DNA of 34,988 nt from an uncultured Clostridia bacterium (GTDB taxonomy: Bacteria > Bacillota > Clostridia > UBA1381). The first letter of the stretch is position 1. Each line of letters opens with the position of its first letter. The stretch covers positions 1-34,988 of the forward strand of contig CAKSFY010000011.1 in the NCBI GenBank assembly GCA_934454035.1. The letters are read 5' to 3'. The notes beneath the pieces are model-generated. The model ran no database searches. It saw only the letters and a program-made list of their open reading frames with translations, and was not told the DNA's origin. A program made the translations under genes and the position numbers. This document shows, one piece after another, positions 1 through 7,564 of this stretch.

Positions 1-65
1 ATGTTTGCAAGGATGGACCGGTATTCCGATGCGACCAGATAGATGAGCTTCCGGATGAATATTAA
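1..65 (+). CDS. 3' end of a PyrK-like FAD/NAD/[2Fe-2S] reductase subunit (partial)
   Basis: Only the last 20 codons are in the window, read in frame 3 up to the TAA at 63-65. They contain VCKDGPVF followed by a short acidic tail. Proteins of the PyrK / ferredoxin-NADP reductase family (dihydroorotate dehydrogenase electron-transfer subunit, NfnA/SudB-like) end in this way, and the cysteine is the last ligand of their C-terminal [2Fe-2S] cluster. The stop lies two bases before the ribosome binding site of the next gene, so it should be co-transcribed with the fumarate-reductase-like genes and could be the NAD(P)H-oxidising partner of that complex. The other two frames give short tails without any recognisable motif. 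The family call rests on a short stretch, so it is probable rather than certain. Confidence 0.6.
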   Translation, partial: VCKDGPVFRCDQIDELPDEY

Positions 66-81
66 TAAGGAGATTATGGAT

Positions 82-756
82 ATGGAAAATATGGTAGATA
101 TTTACTTGTTCGGCAAAAAGTACAGTGTTCCGGATAATTTAACAATTATGCGTGCAATGGAATATGCCGGCTATCAGCTTGTAAGAGGATGCGGCTGCCG
201 TAACGGTTTTTGCGGTGCCTGTGCTACAATTTATCGAATTAAAGGCGACAGAGAATTAAAAACATGTCTTGCCTGTCAGACAAAGGTTGAAAATGATATG
301 TACATTGCTACACTTCCGTTTTTTCCGCTTGTTAAACAGGTTTATGATATTGAAAAAATCACTCCGTCAGAGCAGATCATGATGCAGCTTTATCCGGAAA
401 TATACGCCTGTGTAGGGTGCAATGCATGTACAAAAAGCTGCACACAGAGTCTTAATGTAATGCAGTATATCGCATATGCACAGCGCGGTGAATTTGACAA
501 ATGCGCAGAAGAATCTTTTGATTGCGTAATGTGCGGCGTATGTTCATCACGCTGCCCTGCAGGGATTTCCCATCCGCAGGTTGCAATGCTTGCAAGAAGA
601 TTAAACGGAAAGTATCTTGCACCGAAAAGCAAACATCTTGAAAACCGCGTAAAAGAAATAAAAGACGGTACATTTACCGAACTTATTGAAAATCTTATGC
701 AAAAGCCTATCGATGAGATAAAAGAGCTTTATAATAACAGAGAAATTGAGAAATAG
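82..756 (+). CDS. Fumarate reductase/succinate dehydrogenase-like iron-sulfur subunit
   Basis: Electron-transfer subunit of about 224 residues that should pass electrons to the flavoprotein encoded next. The N-terminal third is a plant-type [2Fe-2S] ferredoxin domain with Cys39, Cys44, Cys47 and Cys62 (CGCRNGFCGAC then KTCLAC). Two complete [4Fe-4S] sets follow: Cys110/113/116/120 (CVGCNACTKSC) and Cys148/151/154/158 (CVMCGVCSSRCP). This is the FrdB/SdhB domain order, and both distal sites have four regular cysteines. No membrane segment is present, so a soluble cytoplasmic complex is likely. I chose the ATG at 82 because AAGGAG at 67-72 is nine bases upstream; the ATG at 76 is only three bases from it, and a start at 43 would lie inside the upstream gene. 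The flavoprotein follows after 15 bases. Confidence 0.85.
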   Translation: MENMVDIYLFGKKYSVPDNLTIMRAMEYAGYQLVRGCGCRNGFCGACATIYRIKGDRELKTCLACQTKVENDMYIATLPFFPLVKQVYDIEKITPSEQIMMQLYPEIYACVGCNACTKSCTQSLNVMQYIAYAQRGEFDKCAEESFDCVMCGVCSSRCPAGISHPQVAMLARRLNGKYLAPKSKHLENRVKEIKDGTFTELIENLMQKPIDEIKELYNNREIEK

Positions 757-771
757 GGAGGTATAGAGATT

Positions 772-2379
772 ATGTATTCAAAGGAATTTGAAAAATCACT
801 TAAAGCGGTTGAAGCGGCAAGAGATGCAAATATTGCGTATGAGCCTGCCAGAATGACTGCGGACGAAAAGGAAAAGCTGCTTTCTCAATATCATCCCGAT
901 TACAAAAGAAGCGAGTTTTCCGAGCTTAAAATTGGACCTAACAAAGGTGAGGAGGTTCCTCATGAGCTTTGCGAAATGCTCCAGGCACATAGTCGCATAT
1001 CAGCTTCCGATGTTGATTTGAATGATGTAAAATATGATGTTGATGTGCTTATTATCGGCGGAGGCGGTGCCGGTGCTTCGGCAGCAATAGAAGCAGATAA
1101 AAAATGCGCTAAAACAATGATTGTTACAAAGCTTCGTATCGGTGATGCAAATACAATGATGGCAGAGGGCGGTATTCAGGCTGCCGACAAGCCGAATGAT
1201 TCACCTACAATCCATTTTGTTGATGCTTTTGGCGGCGGACATTATGCTGCAAAGCGTGAGCTTTTGGCAAAATTGGTATGTGATGCTCCTGAAGCTATTG
1301 AGTGGCTTAATGATTTAGGAGTTGAATTTGATAAAGATTCTGACGGAACAATGATTACGACTCACGGCGGCGGTACATCGCGTAAACGTATGCATGCTGC
1401 TAAGGATTATTCCGGTGCGGAAATTATGCGTACTTTAAGAGATGAAGTGTTGAACAGAAATATTCCGGTTGTTGATTTTACATCGGCGGTTGAACTTATC
1501 CTTGATGAAAACGGAAAAGCAGCAGGTGCTGTCCTGATGAATATGGAAACTCACGAGCTTATGGTTGCACGTGCAAAGACAGTTATTATTGCAACAGGCG
1601 GTGCAGGCCGTATGCATTATCAGGGTTTCCCGACATCAAATCATTACGGAGCAACTGCTGACGGGTTGGTTTTGGGATACAGAGTCGGAGCAAAACTTCT
1701 GTATGCAGATACTTTGCAGTATCATCCGACAGGCGCAGCGTTTCCTCAACAGATTTTCGGTGCACTCGTAACCGAAAAGGTTCGTTCTCTCGGAGCAAAG
1801 CTGATTAATCGCGACGGAAAAGTATTTATGCATCCGCTGGAAACACGTGATGTTGCGGCAGCTTCCATAATCAGAGAATGCTCGGACAGAGATGAGGGAG
1901 TGGACACAGGCAGCGGAAAAGCTGTTTGGCTTGATACCCCGATGATTGAAAAAATCGGCGGTGACGGCACTATAGAAAAAAGAATTCCTGCAATGATGAG
2001 AATGTTTGCAAGTTACGGAATTGATATTCGTAAGGAACCGATATTGGTATATCCGACTTTACATTATCAAAATGGCGGACTTGATATTAACGTAAACGGA
2101 ATGACTACAAATGTGGAAAATCTCTTTGTTGCCGGGGAAGCAGTTGGAGGAATCCACGGACGGAATCGACTTATGGGTAATTCGTTGCTTGATATAATAG
2201 TGTTTGGACGCAATGCGGGTCAAAATGCGGCAGACGCGGCAAAAGACGCAAAAATAGGAAAGCTGACTTTGGACCATATAGAAAAGTTTGATAAAGAACG
2301 CGAGGCGGCAGGGATAAAGACAGATGCCGTTTCTCCGAAGCTTCTACCAAATTATACCGGAAAAATAAACGAACAATAA
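772..2379 (+). CDS. Fumarate reductase/succinate dehydrogenase-like flavoprotein, probably with non-covalent FAD
   Basis: A 535-residue flavoprotein of the FrdA/SdhA/aspartate oxidase superfamily, expected to reduce fumarate to succinate. After a 90-residue N-terminal extension comes the FAD Rossmann motif VLIIGGGGAGASAA (92-105). Superfamily active-site motifs follow: HPTG (318-321), the arginine in VRSLG (338), TRD (358-360), HYQNGG (431-436) and GRNRLMGNSL (463-472). In membrane-bound FrdA/SdhA a histidine before AEGG carries the FAD covalently; here that position is Asn127 in DANTMMAEGG, as expected for a non-covalent flavin. The C-terminal domain is shorter than in E. coli FrdA (about 600 residues). 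There is no membrane anchor gene beside it, so the electron donor is probably NAD(P)H through the PyrK-like and Fe-S subunits. The substrate is inferred from motifs; a related reductase of another enoate is possible. Confidence 0.85.
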   Translation: MYSKEFEKSLKAVEAARDANIAYEPARMTADEKEKLLSQYHPDYKRSEFSELKIGPNKGEEVPHELCEMLQAHSRISASDVDLNDVKYDVDVLIIGGGGAGASAAIEADKKCAKTMIVTKLRIGDANTMMAEGGIQAADKPNDSPTIHFVDAFGGGHYAAKRELLAKLVCDAPEAIEWLNDLGVEFDKDSDGTMITTHGGGTSRKRMHAAKDYSGAEIMRTLRDEVLNRNIPVVDFTSAVELILDENGKAAGAVLMNMETHELMVARAKTVIIATGGAGRMHYQGFPTSNHYGATADGLVLGYRVGAKLLYADTLQYHPTGAAFPQQIFGALVTEKVRSLGAKLINRDGKVFMHPLETRDVAAASIIRECSDRDEGVDTGSGKAVWLDTPMIEKIGGDGTIEKRIPAMMRMFASYGIDIRKEPILVYPTLHYQNGGLDINVNGMTTNVENLFVAGEAVGGIHGRNRLMGNSLLDIIVFGRNAGQNAADAAKDAKIGKLTLDHIEKFDKEREAAGIKTDAVSPKLLPNYTGKINEQ

Positions 2380-2407
2380 GATAAAAAAGACATATGATAG
2401 GCCGAAA

Positions 2408-2432
2408 CTGTCGGGTTTAAATCACCCGACAG
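2408..2432 (+). other. RNA stem-loop between flavoprotein and carrier genes
   Basis: CTGTCGGGT at 2408-2416 pairs perfectly with ACCCGACAG at 2424-2432 across a 7-base loop. The following bases are not a clean T run, so this may be a leaky terminator or an RNA-processing/stability hairpin inside the operon. Confidence 0.6.
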
Positions 2433-2477
2433 ATTTAGCTTATTTGTTGTGCTTTAAAAGAAAGAGGTTTCATACCG

Positions 2478-3740
2478 ATGAATTTATTTAATGGGGTTAT
2501 AAGTATATCAAGTGTATCGTACTTGATTTTTTCGATAATGGCAATCGTGTCATTGGGATATATGCTCGGACGTATTACCGTAAAAGGAGTTTCGCTCGGA
2601 ACTGCCGGTGTTTTTGTTATTTCTCTGCTTTACGGTGCATTTTTTTACGATAAACTGTCAGATGCATTAAAGACTGCAGATATAGCTCAGCAGGGACTAA
2701 AAATCGTAGAAAATCTCGGACTTGTATTTTTTGTTACTTCAGTAGGATTTATAGCAGGTCCCAAATTTTTTAAAAACTTGAAAAATAACTTTAAATCATA
2801 TATATTACTGGGAATTTCGATAATTCTGGCAGGCGGAATTACCTGCGTGGCATGTTATCTTATAGGAAGAAACTTTGAAACGGATAACAGGCAGTTCTTG
2901 GCATTGATTGACGGACTGCTGTCCGGTTCTCTGACAACAACACCGGGGTTCTCGGCGGCAAAGGAAACTGTAAAAAATGTGTATGCTGCCGATGCTAATC
3001 TTGCAAACGAGCTTGAATCTGCGGTTACGGTAGGGTATGGGATAGCATATTTATTCGGTGTTATAGGTGTTGTACTTTTTGTACAGATTCTTCCCAAAAT
3101 TGTTCATGCCAATATGGATGAGGAAAGAAAAAAACTTGCGGGAGTTAATCTCGGTACAGCAAAGGAAGATAAAAAAGGACTTATTGACATTGATGATATG
3201 GGACTCGGTGCATTCGGAATGGCGGCATTTATCGGGCTTATTATCGGAAATATAAGAATACCGCTGTCATCGCAGGGATTGTCAGGTACATGCTTTTCAC
3301 TTACGACAACCGGCGGAGCGCTTATTACCGCGCTTGTATTCGGTCATTTTTCTCATGTCGGAAAAGTAAATATAATGCCTCCTAAAAAGACTCTTGAGGT
3401 TTTAAGAGAATTGGGACTTATGATATTTCTGATTGGTGCCGGAATTGCCGGAGGAGCTAATTTTGCAAAGTACTTTAAGCCGATATATTTCCTTTACGGA
3501 GCATTGATGACGCTTATACCGATGATAATCGGATATTTAATTGCTACAAAATTGCTGAAACTGAGTCTTTTGAATACACTCGGCTCTATTACCGGCGGTA
3601 TGACAAGTACCCCTGCATTGGGAACACTTATACACGTCGCAAAAACAGAGGATGTTGCCTCTGCATATGCGGCAACATATCCGATTGCACTTTTGGCTGT
3701 TGTACTTGTTTCACAGTTTATGATTGTGATATTCGGATAG
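2478..3740 (+). CDS. AspT/YidE/YbjL-family carrier, candidate succinate or aspartate exchanger
   Basis: An integral membrane protein of 420 residues with two halves of several hydrophobic segments, split by a hydrophilic linker near residues 212-240. Each half carries the duplicated-domain signature: GSLTTTPG (150-157) and GGMTSTPA (373-380). This is the AspT/YidE/YbjL antiporter duplication family (aspartate:alanine exchanger family, TC 2.A.81), which includes AspT and the succinate exporter SucE of Corynebacterium. The usual central TrkA-C domains are absent, which explains the shorter length. A weak AGAGG at 2463-2467 precedes the ATG by ten bases. The position between a fumarate reductase and rex suggests export of succinate or exchange of a C4-dicarboxylate; that role is inferred from context. 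Confidence 0.8.
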   Translation: MNLFNGVISISSVSYLIFSIMAIVSLGYMLGRITVKGVSLGTAGVFVISLLYGAFFYDKLSDALKTADIAQQGLKIVENLGLVFFVTSVGFIAGPKFFKNLKNNFKSYILLGISIILAGGITCVACYLIGRNFETDNRQFLALIDGLLSGSLTTTPGFSAAKETVKNVYAADANLANELESAVTVGYGIAYLFGVIGVVLFVQILPKIVHANMDEERKKLAGVNLGTAKEDKKGLIDIDDMGLGAFGMAAFIGLIIGNIRIPLSSQGLSGTCFSLTTTGGALITALVFGHFSHVGKVNIMPPKKTLEVLRELGLMIFLIGAGIAGGANFAKYFKPIYFLYGALMTLIPMIIGYLIATKLLKLSLLNTLGSITGGMTSTPALGTLIHVAKTEDVASAYAATYPIALLAVVLVSQFMIVIFG

Positions 3741-3769
3741 ACAATATTATTTTATAAAGGTGGTAGGAA

Positions 3770-4384
3770 ATGAGACAAACAGAGGTTTCACGGGCGACCA
3801 TGGGCAGGATACCTGTCTATTTGGAGTATCTGAAAAAAGAAAAGCATTTGGGTGATAATATTTCGGCAACTGCGCTTGCAAAACAATTGGGGCTCGGCGA
3901 AGTCCAGGTAAGAAAGGATTTAAGTGCTGTAAGCGGTGCAGGCAGGCCTAAAACCGGATATAATGTGAGCGAGCTGATTGCAGCACTTGAGGAATTTTTA
4001 GGTGTGGGAATAAAAAACAAGGTTATACTTGCAGGTGCCGGAAAGCTCGGGCGTGCTTTGCTTGATTACAACGGGTTCGGAGATTATGGGTTGGAAATCA
4101 CGGCGGCTTTTGATAAGGCTGTTACCGGAAAGGAAAACAGCAGCTTCGGAAAACCGATATATCCCATGGAAGAACTGCCGGATTATTGCAGTAAAAACAA
4201 AGTCAGAATCGGAATTATAACTGTTCCGGCATCAGCTGCGCAGGAGGTTGCGGATGAGCTTGTAAAAGCAGGCATTGAAGCAATTTGGAGTTTTGCACCG
4301 TGTACATTGTCCGTACCGGATAATATTGTTGTGCAGTATGAAAATATGGCGCTTTCACTTGCATTTTTAAACAAAAAGATATAA
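3770..4384 (+). CDS. rex: Redox-sensing transcriptional repressor Rex
   Basis: A 204-residue DNA-binding protein that senses the NADH/NAD+ ratio: it binds operators when NADH is low and releases them when NADH accumulates. An N-terminal winged helix covers about residues 1-75 and includes LGLGEVQVRKDL and the GRPKTGYNV wing. A Rossmann domain begins with the NADH-binding loop GAGKLGRAL (89-97). Length and motifs match the Rex family. The gene is 29 bases after the carrier gene and 44 bases before the [2Fe-2S] protein gene, all on the same strand, so the sensor sits inside the NADH-consuming operon it presumably controls. No clear Rex box (TTGTTAA-N4-TTAACAA) is visible in the window; the operon promoter is probably upstream of base 1. 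Confidence 0.95.
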   Translation: MRQTEVSRATMGRIPVYLEYLKKEKHLGDNISATALAKQLGLGEVQVRKDLSAVSGAGRPKTGYNVSELIAALEEFLGVGIKNKVILAGAGKLGRALLDYNGFGDYGLEITAAFDKAVTGKENSSFGKPIYPMEELPDYCSKNKVRIGIITVPASAAQEVADELVKAGIEAIWSFAPCTLSVPDNIVVQYENMALSLAFLNKKI

Positions 4385-4428
4385 ATTAAGTATAAGTGTA
4401 GTTGCTTTGCTACCGAAAGGAGATTAAA

Positions 4429-4671
4429 ATGAAAATCAGTATTTGTATCGGTTCTTCGTGCCATGTAAAGGGTTCGAGACAGGTTGTCGAACAAATGAGA
4501 CAGTTGGTGGACGAAAACGGACTGGCAGATAAAATTAACCTTGCAGGCACATTTTGTATGGGGAAGTGCCAGGAGGGAGTATGTGTAACTGTAGATGATA
4601 AATTGTTTTCCGTTACTCCGGAAACCGTTACCGGTTTTTTTAACGACGCGGTTTTGCCGGCATTGAAATAA
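4429..4671 (+). CDS. Thioredoxin-like [2Fe-2S] ferredoxin, NuoE/HndA-like
   Basis: A small protein of 80 residues with the thioredoxin-like [2Fe-2S] fold found at the C-terminus of NuoE and in hydrogenase subunits such as HndA and HydC. The ligand pattern is Cys6-x4-Cys11 and Cys43-x3-Cys47, with an extra Cys52. The ATG at 4429 is preceded by GAAAGGAG at a normal distance; a longer reading from TTG at 4402 would place the ribosome binding site inside the gene and is rejected. It lies 34 bases upstream of the [FeFe] hydrogenase and is its likely electron-transfer partner. No NuoF-like NADH-binding subunit is in the window, so a bifurcating hydrogenase cannot be claimed. Confidence 0.85.
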   Translation: MKISICIGSSCHVKGSRQVVEQMRQLVDENGLADKINLAGTFCMGKCQEGVCVTVDDKLFSVTPETVTGFFNDAVLPALK

Positions 4672-4705
4672 TATAAATTCGAGAGCCGGGGAAAGGATAA
4701 AATTT

Positions 4706-6133
4706 ATGAGAAAATTTGATACTAAAGTTCAGCACTTAAAATATAAAGTTCTTCGTGAAGTAGCCAGACAGGCATGGAACGGAACATTGCTTGAGGGACT
4801 TCCGGATATTCCGAAAATAATTGTGCCGGGGAATACTCCGACAATGCGCTGCTGTGTCTATAAGGAAAGAGCAATTGTAGCTGACAGAGTCAAGCTTGCA
4901 ATGGGCGGAGATAAAAGCAATCCTAATGTCATTGAAGTTATTGAACCTGCTTGCGATGAATGTCCGATGGGCGGATATGAAGTAACAGATGCTTGCCGTG
5001 GGTGTTTGGCACATAGATGTGAAGATGTGTGCAAGCGTGAGGCTATTGTTTTTGACCATAATTATGTTGCACATATTGATAAATCAAAATGTGTGGATTG
5101 CGGACAATGCTCAAAGGTCTGTCCGTTTACGGCTATTATTAACCGCCGCCGTCCGTGTCAGAATGCCTGCAAGGTCAAGGCTATTTCAATGAATGAAAAT
5201 AAAGCGGCAAAAATTGACGATGAAAAGTGTATCGCTTGCGGAGCGTGCGTTTATCAATGTCCGTTCGGTGCAATAACCGATAAATCGTATATCCTTGATG
5301 TTATCAATATTATCAAAGAAAGCGAAAATAATACAAAATACAAAGTTTTAGCGGTGGTAGCACCTGCTATCTCGAGTCAATTTACCTATGCCAAACTCGG
5401 ACAGGTAATATCGGGTTTAAAAGAATTAGGTTTTTATACCGTTATTGAAGCGGCACTTGGTGCGGATATGGTAGCGGAGGCAGAATCAAAAGAGCTCACC
5501 GAAAAAGGCTTTTTGACAAGTTCGTGCTGTCCTGCATTTGTGGATTATATTCATAAGGCATTTCCTGATTTGGTACAATATGTTTCGCATAATCTTTCGC
5601 CGATGGCAACGATTGCGAAGTATTTAAAAGAGCATGATTCTCCGTGTAAAATTGTATTTATAGGACCGTGTACTGCAAAAAAGGCTGAAATATTAAAGGA
5701 TGAAGTAAAGCCTTATGTCGATTCATGTATGACATTTGAGGAATTGCAGGCTCTTTTTGACAGCCGTGATTTGGATATAACATCACTGGATGAGGATATT
5801 CTTGATAATGCATCTTATTACGGGCGGATTTTTGCAAGAAGCGGAGGTCTTTCCGATGCTGTAAAACAGGGCTTAAAAGAACAAGGTCTTGAAGATTTTG
5901 AGCTTAAGGCAGTTCCTTGTGACGGAATAGAGGCATGCAGAGTAGCACTTATGAAGAAAAACCGTAATGTGCTCGACGGCAACTTTATCGAAGGAATGGC
6001 ATGTGTGGGAGGCTGTATCGGTGGTGCAGGCTGCCTGACTCATGGTGAAAAAAATAAAGCTGAAGTTGACAAATACGGAAGAGAAGCATATGAAAAAACT
6101 ATTTCGGATGCAATATCGGTTTTAAAGAAATAA
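4706..6133 (+). CDS. [FeFe] hydrogenase, group-B-type motifs
   Basis: A 475-residue iron-only hydrogenase for reversible proton reduction. A cysteine-rich N-terminal segment (Cys83, 86, 97, 100, 105, 109) precedes two ferredoxin-like [4Fe-4S] sites at Cys129/132/135/139 and Cys175/178/181/185. The H-cluster motifs are TSSCCPAF (271-278; Cys274 is the proton-relay position and Cys275 a ligand), GPCTAKKAE (320-328) and EGMACVGGC (429-437). Proline-Ala-Phe in the first motif and GPC rather than MPC in the second match the group B hydrogenases of Clostridia rather than CpI-type enzymes. No signal peptide is seen, so it should be cytoplasmic. It is the last gene of the cluster and ends at a bidirectional terminator. 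Maturases HydE, HydF and HydG are not in the window. Confidence 0.92.
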   Translation: MRKFDTKVQHLKYKVLREVARQAWNGTLLEGLPDIPKIIVPGNTPTMRCCVYKERAIVADRVKLAMGGDKSNPNVIEVIEPACDECPMGGYEVTDACRGCLAHRCEDVCKREAIVFDHNYVAHIDKSKCVDCGQCSKVCPFTAIINRRRPCQNACKVKAISMNENKAAKIDDEKCIACGACVYQCPFGAITDKSYILDVINIIKESENNTKYKVLAVVAPAISSQFTYAKLGQVISGLKELGFYTVIEAALGADMVAEAESKELTEKGFLTSSCCPAFVDYIHKAFPDLVQYVSHNLSPMATIAKYLKEHDSPCKIVFIGPCTAKKAEILKDEVKPYVDSCMTFEELQALFDSRDLDITSLDEDILDNASYYGRIFARSGGLSDAVKQGLKEQGLEDFELKAVPCDGIEACRVALMKKNRNVLDGNFIEGMACVGGCIGGAGCLTHGEKNKAEVDKYGREAYEKTISDAISVLKK

Positions 6134-6140
6134 CTTGTAA

Positions 6141-6173
6141 AAGGCACTGCAGATATTAATTTTGCAGTGCCTT
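6141..6173. terminator. Bidirectional terminator between hydrogenase and SDR genes
   Basis: AAGGCACTGCA at 6141-6151 pairs perfectly with 6163-6173 (11 bp, 11-base loop). It lies between convergent genes; the minus-strand side is followed by TTTT, the plus side by an A/T-rich stretch. Confidence 0.8.
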
Positions 6174-6180
6174 AATTAAA

Positions 6181-6918
6181 TTAAAGTTTTTTTCGGCAGC
6201 CATCAATTTGAATTACCTGACCTGATATATAGCTTGCTTCATCGCTTGCTAAAAAACAAATAAGATTTGCATTTTCCCGATCGGTACCGGTTCGTCCGCA
6301 AAATGACAAATCACTTTCAGTAAAATAGTCAATGTCCGGGTTATCCGATGGACTGACGCTTCCGGGGCAGACGCTGTTTACACAAATACCGCTTGAAGTC
6401 ACCTCTTTTGCAAGAGCTTTTGTAAGAGAGTTCACTGCGCCTTTTGTTGCTGAATAATGAGTCATATAGGCATTTCCGTACACACCGGCAACAGATGATA
6501 TGTTTACTATCCTTCCGTATTTGTTTTTAATCATTTCCGGCAGAATGGCTTTTGAAAAATATACAGTTCCCATTACGTTTACATTGAAATATTTTACCCA
6601 TTCTTGTGAAGAAATCTCGGTGAATTTTTTGCTGCTGCGCCACAACGCAGCATTATTAATCAGAATATCAATTTTCCCGAATTGTTTAATCCCGGACTGT
6701 ACAATTTGATTTACCGTATTTTCATCGCTTACATCACAATCAAAAATAAGCACATCATTTCCGAATTTCCTGATTTCATCTTTAACAGATTCTAATTTTG
6801 CGTAATCTATATCCGCCAAAATGAGATTTGCTCCTTTTTCTGCAAGCAGCAATGCGCAGCTTCTGCCTATACCAACTGATGCACCGGTGACGAGTGCTGT
6901 TTTACCGTTAAAATTCAT
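6181..6918 (-). CDS. Short-chain dehydrogenase/reductase (SDR)
   Basis: A 245-residue classical SDR that uses NAD(H) or NADP(H). The cofactor loop TGASVGIG is near residue 11, NNAA near 88, and the catalytic residues lie in NISSVAG (Ser) and YSATKGA (Tyr-x3-Lys). The end keeps the family pattern FLASDEASYISGQVIQIDG. The closest well-known relatives are FabG and sugar or alcohol dehydrogenases; the substrate cannot be told. AAGGAGGT stands eight bases before the ATG. It is probably a single-gene unit, transcribed away from the ImmA terminator, and ends facing the hydrogenase terminator. Confidence 0.88.
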   Translation of the reverse strand: MNFNGKTALVTGASVGIGRSCALLLAEKGANLILADIDYAKLESVKDEIRKFGNDVLIFDCDVSDENTVNQIVQSGIKQFGKIDILINNAALWRSSKKFTEISSQEWVKYFNVNVMGTVYFSKAILPEMIKNKYGRIVNISSVAGVYGNAYMTHYSATKGAVNSLTKALAKEVTSSGICVNSVCPGSVSPSDNPDIDYFTESDLSFCGRTGTDRENANLICFLASDEASYISGQVIQIDGCRKKL

Positions 6919-6949
6919 TGAATTTACCTCCTTGTTTTGTATTAACTAT

Positions 6950-6978
6950 ATTATATCAGCTGCAGAAGCAAAAAAACA
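6950..6978 (-). promoter_or_regulatory. Weak candidate promoter for the SDR gene
   Basis: On the minus strand a perfect TATAAT (plus 6950-6955) lies about 30 bases upstream of the start codon. At 17 bases spacing only a poor -35 (TGTTTT) is found. Confidence 0.4.
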
Positions 6979-7008
6979 TATACTATTATATTTTTTTTCA
7001 AAACAAAA

Positions 7009-7028
7009 ATGCAGCTTTTAGGCTGCAT
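7009..7028 (-). terminator. Terminator of the XRE-ImmA pair
   Basis: ATGCAGC at 7009-7015 and GCTGCAT at 7022-7028 form a 7-bp stem with a 6-base loop. On the minus strand it is followed by TTTTTGTTTTG, as expected for an intrinsic terminator downstream of the ImmA-like gene. Confidence 0.8.
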
Positions 7029-7036
7029 GGTTCGTT

Positions 7037-7558
7037 TTATGTAAATATATTTCGCTTAATGGTATTATCGGAGTTGAATTTGTATCCTCTTAAATTCATG
7101 TTTGATATTTTTATTTTAACGATATCCTGATTTTGACCGAGCATATGGGAAATTTGTGATAAATTGTATCTCATAACGCAGGCGAGTTCGACTATTTCGC
7201 TATCATCAATCAATAAATCCGCTGCAAACATATTTGCTTCATATTCTATTTTTTCCTTTATGTTGTATAACGCATATTCATGCAGAATTTTATTTTTCGC
7301 AAAGTCTCTGTGAAGTATGTCATGCCCTATTTCATGCGCGCAAACCAATTTTTGCTCTTCATATGGGAGATTTGCATTCAGAATTATAATGCGTTTTCGT
7401 TTAATAACCGTATATAAACCCTTTAAAATCGTAAAATCAGCACTGCTTCTGACCATAATATTATTATCCGAAGCGATTATAAACGGATCATTGACGCCTG
7501 ATTTTTTGATAAGTGATTGTGTTTTTTTGTAAATTTCATCAGCCAGCAATGAAAACAC
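7037..7558 (-). CDS. ImmA/IrrE-family metallopeptidase
   Basis: A protein of about 173 residues with the zinc-peptidase motif HEIGHDILH (HExxH) near residue 76. ImmA/IrrE family members are encoded beside XRE repressors and relieve repression by cleaving or inactivating the repressor. The gene lies six bases after the XRE stop on the same strand, the classic arrangement. The start is uncertain: GTG at 7558 directly touches the AAGGCGG that would serve as ribosome binding site, whereas TTG at 7549 sits eight bases after it and may be the real start (170 residues). The C-terminal half has helices but no other motif I recognise. No phage or conjugation genes are next to it, so this may be a stand-alone stress switch or the remnant of an element. 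Confidence 0.88.
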   Translation of the reverse strand: MFSLLADEIYKKTQSLIKKSGVNDPFIIASDNNIMVRSSADFTILKGLYTVIKRKRIIILNANLPYEEQKLVCAHEIGHDILHRDFAKNKILHEYALYNIKEKIEYEANMFAADLLIDDSEIVELACVMRYNLSQISHMLGQNQDIVKIKISNMNLRGYKFNSDNTIKRNIFT

Positions 7559-7564
7559 CGCCTT

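Noticed and set aside
43..81. Longer N-terminus for the FrdB-like gene starting at 43
   Set aside because: It lies inside the upstream gene and before the ribosome binding site at 67-72.
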